23,684 nucleotides of DNA from SIG440 sp045532055 (GTDB lineage Bacteria; Bacillota; Clostridia; Monoglobales; Monoglobaceae): contig JAZSFF010000023.1 in the NCBI GenBank assembly GCA_045532055.1, positions 1-23,684 of the forward strand. Direction: 5' to 3'. The position numbers and the translations under genes were made by a program. Positions 23,201 to 23,684 of the stretch are shown one piece after another (the stretch's first letter is position 1; every line of letters starts with the position of its first letter). The notes under the pieces were generated by a model. It saw only the letters and a list, made by a program, of their open reading frames with translations. It made no database searches and was not told the origin of the DNA.

Positions 23201-23684
23201 TGAGGTCTTCGTAATCCATAACTTCAACCTTCTGAATTTCGTGTGAAGTTCTGAAACCGTCGAAGAAGTGGAGGAAAGGAACTCTGCCCTTGATTGAAGC
23301 AAGGTGAGCTACGCCAGCAAGGCCCATTGTTTCCTGAACACTGCCTGATGCAAGCATTGCAAAACCTGTCTGACGACAAGCCATAACGTCCTGGTGGTCA
23401 CCAAAGATGTTAAGAGCGTGAGCAGCAAGTGCACGAGCACTAACGTGGAAAACTGTAGGGAGAAGTTCACCTGCAATTTTGTACATATTGGGGATCATAA
23501 GAAGAAGACCCTGTGATGCTGTGAATGTTGTAGTAAGAGCACCTGCCTGAAGTGAACCGTGAACTGCACCTGCAGCACCAGCTTCAGACTGCATTTCGAC
23601 AACATCTACAACTTCGCCGAAAATGTTTTTCTGACCTTGTGCGCTCCATTCGTCAACGACTTCTGCCATTGTGGATGAAGGTGT
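20259..23684 (-). CDS. nifJ: Pyruvate:ferredoxin (flavodoxin) oxidoreductase, N-terminus cut by window edge
   Basis: Single-chain PFOR: oxidises pyruvate and CoA to acetyl-CoA and CO2 and reduces ferredoxin, the main entry to fermentation here. 1141 residues are visible. The frame stays open to the edge, and the first visible residues, TPSSTMAEVVDEW, belong to the conserved N-terminal domain, so about 30 residues are missing and the ATG at 23669 is internal. Order: pyruvate-binding N-domain, CoA-binding and linker domains, two [4Fe-4S] motifs CIQCNQCSLVCP (visible residues 660-671) and CLGCGVCAQVCP (714-725), then a TPP domain with CAGCGETPY (781-789), a third cluster Cys in NATGCTSIWGG, GGDGWAYDIGYGG and EVYSNTGGQ. 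Codons are strongly biased, consistent with high expression. It ends at its own terminator. Confidence 0.97.
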   Translation of the reverse strand, partial: TPSSTMAEVVDEWSAQGQKNIFGEVVDVVEMQSEAGAAGAVHGSLQAGALTTTFTASQGLLLMIPNMYKIAGELLPTVFHVSARALAAHALNIFGDHQDVMACRQTGFAMLASGSVQETMGLAGVAHLASIKGRVPFLHFFDGFRTSHEIQKVEVMDYEDLKGLLDWDALKAFKDNALNPEHPVLRGTAQNADIYFQGREAANKYYDAIPDIVADYMKEITKITGREYKPFNYYGAPDATKVIVAMGSACEAIEETVDYINARGGKVGVVKVHLYRPFSAKYFFDVIPSTVEKIAVLDRTKEPGSIGEPLYLDVCNLYYGKENAPKIVGGRYGLGSKDTTPTQIMAVYNNLDAAEPKNNFTIGIVDDVTNLSLELPEKINAAPEGTTRCKFWGFGSDGTVGANKDAIKIIGDNTDLYAQAYFGYDSKKSGGVTMSHLRFGKKPIKSTYLLDEADYIACHKPAYLTQYDVLEGLKKGGTFLLNCVWTPEELEEHLPANVKKYLAENEIEFYTINAVDVAVKVGLGPNRINMVTQSAFFKLANVIDFDKAVELIKAAIKKTYGKKGDEIVKMNCDAVDGAIEALVKIDVPAAWKDAVDKDVKENNVPDFIKNIVQPVNAQAGNKLPVSTFAGIEDGTFETGTSRYEKRGVAVNVPAWDINKCIQCNQCSLVCPHAAIRPVLLNADEVAKKPESFETKAATGFAGMEYRIQVSPLDCLGCGVCAQVCPAKEKALTMKPIAEVECEAPNWEFAMTVSSKQDEIDITKSTKNSQFATPMLEFSGACAGCGETPYIKLITQLFGDRMMVANATGCTSIWGGSAPSMPYCKNAEGKGPAWANSLFEDNAEFGLGMVLANKKIRNTLVSRMNSVMDEVKPELAAAFKAWIEGKDNADASKAAAKEIAALIKDADMTNPAIKEIADRTDFLVKRSQWVFGGDGWAYDIGYGGLDHVIASGEDINIFVVDTEVYSNTGGQASKATPTAAVAKFAASGMKTKKKDLGMIGTTYGYVYVAQIALGADMNQALKAIKEAEAYPGPSLIIAYAPCINHGIKVGMANTIAEEKKAVQTGYWHLWRYNPLLKEEGKNPFILDSKEPTGTVKEFLEGENRYLMLKKAFPEVAVQLFDKAEKDLMERYEIYKKKAAEEC

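Noticed and set aside
23667..23669. ATG near the right edge as the start of PFOR
   Set aside because: The frame is open upstream and encodes TPSST, part of the conserved N-terminal domain, so this Met is internal and the gene continues beyond the window.
1..23684. tRNA or rRNA genes, CRISPR arrays, insertion sequences, prophage or defence genes
   Set aside because: No cloverleaf with a TTC-loop core, rRNA-like block, regularly spaced repeat, transposase, integrase or known defence domain was seen on either strand.

Overview
The window is a low-to-moderate GC stretch of a Firmicutes chromosome, most likely an anaerobic, spore-forming member of the Clostridia. The anaerobic markers are an [FeFe]-hydrogenase maturase (HydF), a one-chain pyruvate:ferredoxin oxidoreductase, the electron-bifurcating transhydrogenase NfnAB and the redox repressor Rex. 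A signal-less LysM-GH18 protein of the spore-cortex lytic type points to sporulation. Consensus sigma-A promoters, AGGAGG-like ribosome binding sites, TTG/GTG codons just upstream of the better ATG starts, a glycine riboswitch and U-tailed hairpin terminators all fit. I see no phage, transposon, CRISPR, rRNA or tRNA; this is mainly core genome.

Layout. (1) 1-2334, plus strand: the tail of a probable Cof-type HAD phosphatase, a diacylglycerol-kinase-family lipid kinase and hydF, closed by a hairpin terminator. (2) 2379-4410, plus: guaB (IMP dehydrogenase) of the type known from the protist Tritrichomonas foetus, coupled through TAATG to a small protein with two equal Cys4 zinc ribbons. (3) 4417-10577, minus: a tightly spaced six-gene operon in the order acn, icd, rex, P-loop/Asp23-like fusion, ogg-type glycosylase, nitroreductase, driven by a consensus promoter at 10549-10577. 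(4) 10826-11672, plus: ruvX and a DUF1292 gene with their own promoter and terminator. (5) 11705-16110, plus: topB, nfnA, nfnB. (6) 16115-18842, minus: two single-gene units, an aldose-epimerase-like gene and an alanine/glycine:cation symporter behind a single-aptamer glycine riboswitch. (7) 18937-20214, plus: the LysM-GH18 gene. (8) 20259-23684, minus: pyruvate:ferredoxin oxidoreductase, running off the right edge with about 30 N-terminal residues missing.

How the genes fit together. PFOR makes acetyl-CoA and reduced ferredoxin; Nfn couples ferredoxin and NADH to NADPH; HydF helps build hydrogenase that disposes of reducing power; aconitase and isocitrate dehydrogenase form the oxidative TCA branch towards 2-oxoglutarate and glutamate; Rex, in the same operon, senses NADH/NAD+. 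The glycosylase and nitroreductase in that operon suggest a link to oxidative or electrophilic stress.

I did not find a clear new multi-gene system. The best candidates for something undescribed are the P-loop ATPase fused to an Asp23/Gls24-like domain directly behind rex, the duplicated zinc-ribbon protein coupled to guaB, and a structured RNA segment between hydF and its terminator. Two notable variants of known proteins are the T. foetus-type IMPDH and a HydF with Gln in place of the usual His of the HCxxC motif.
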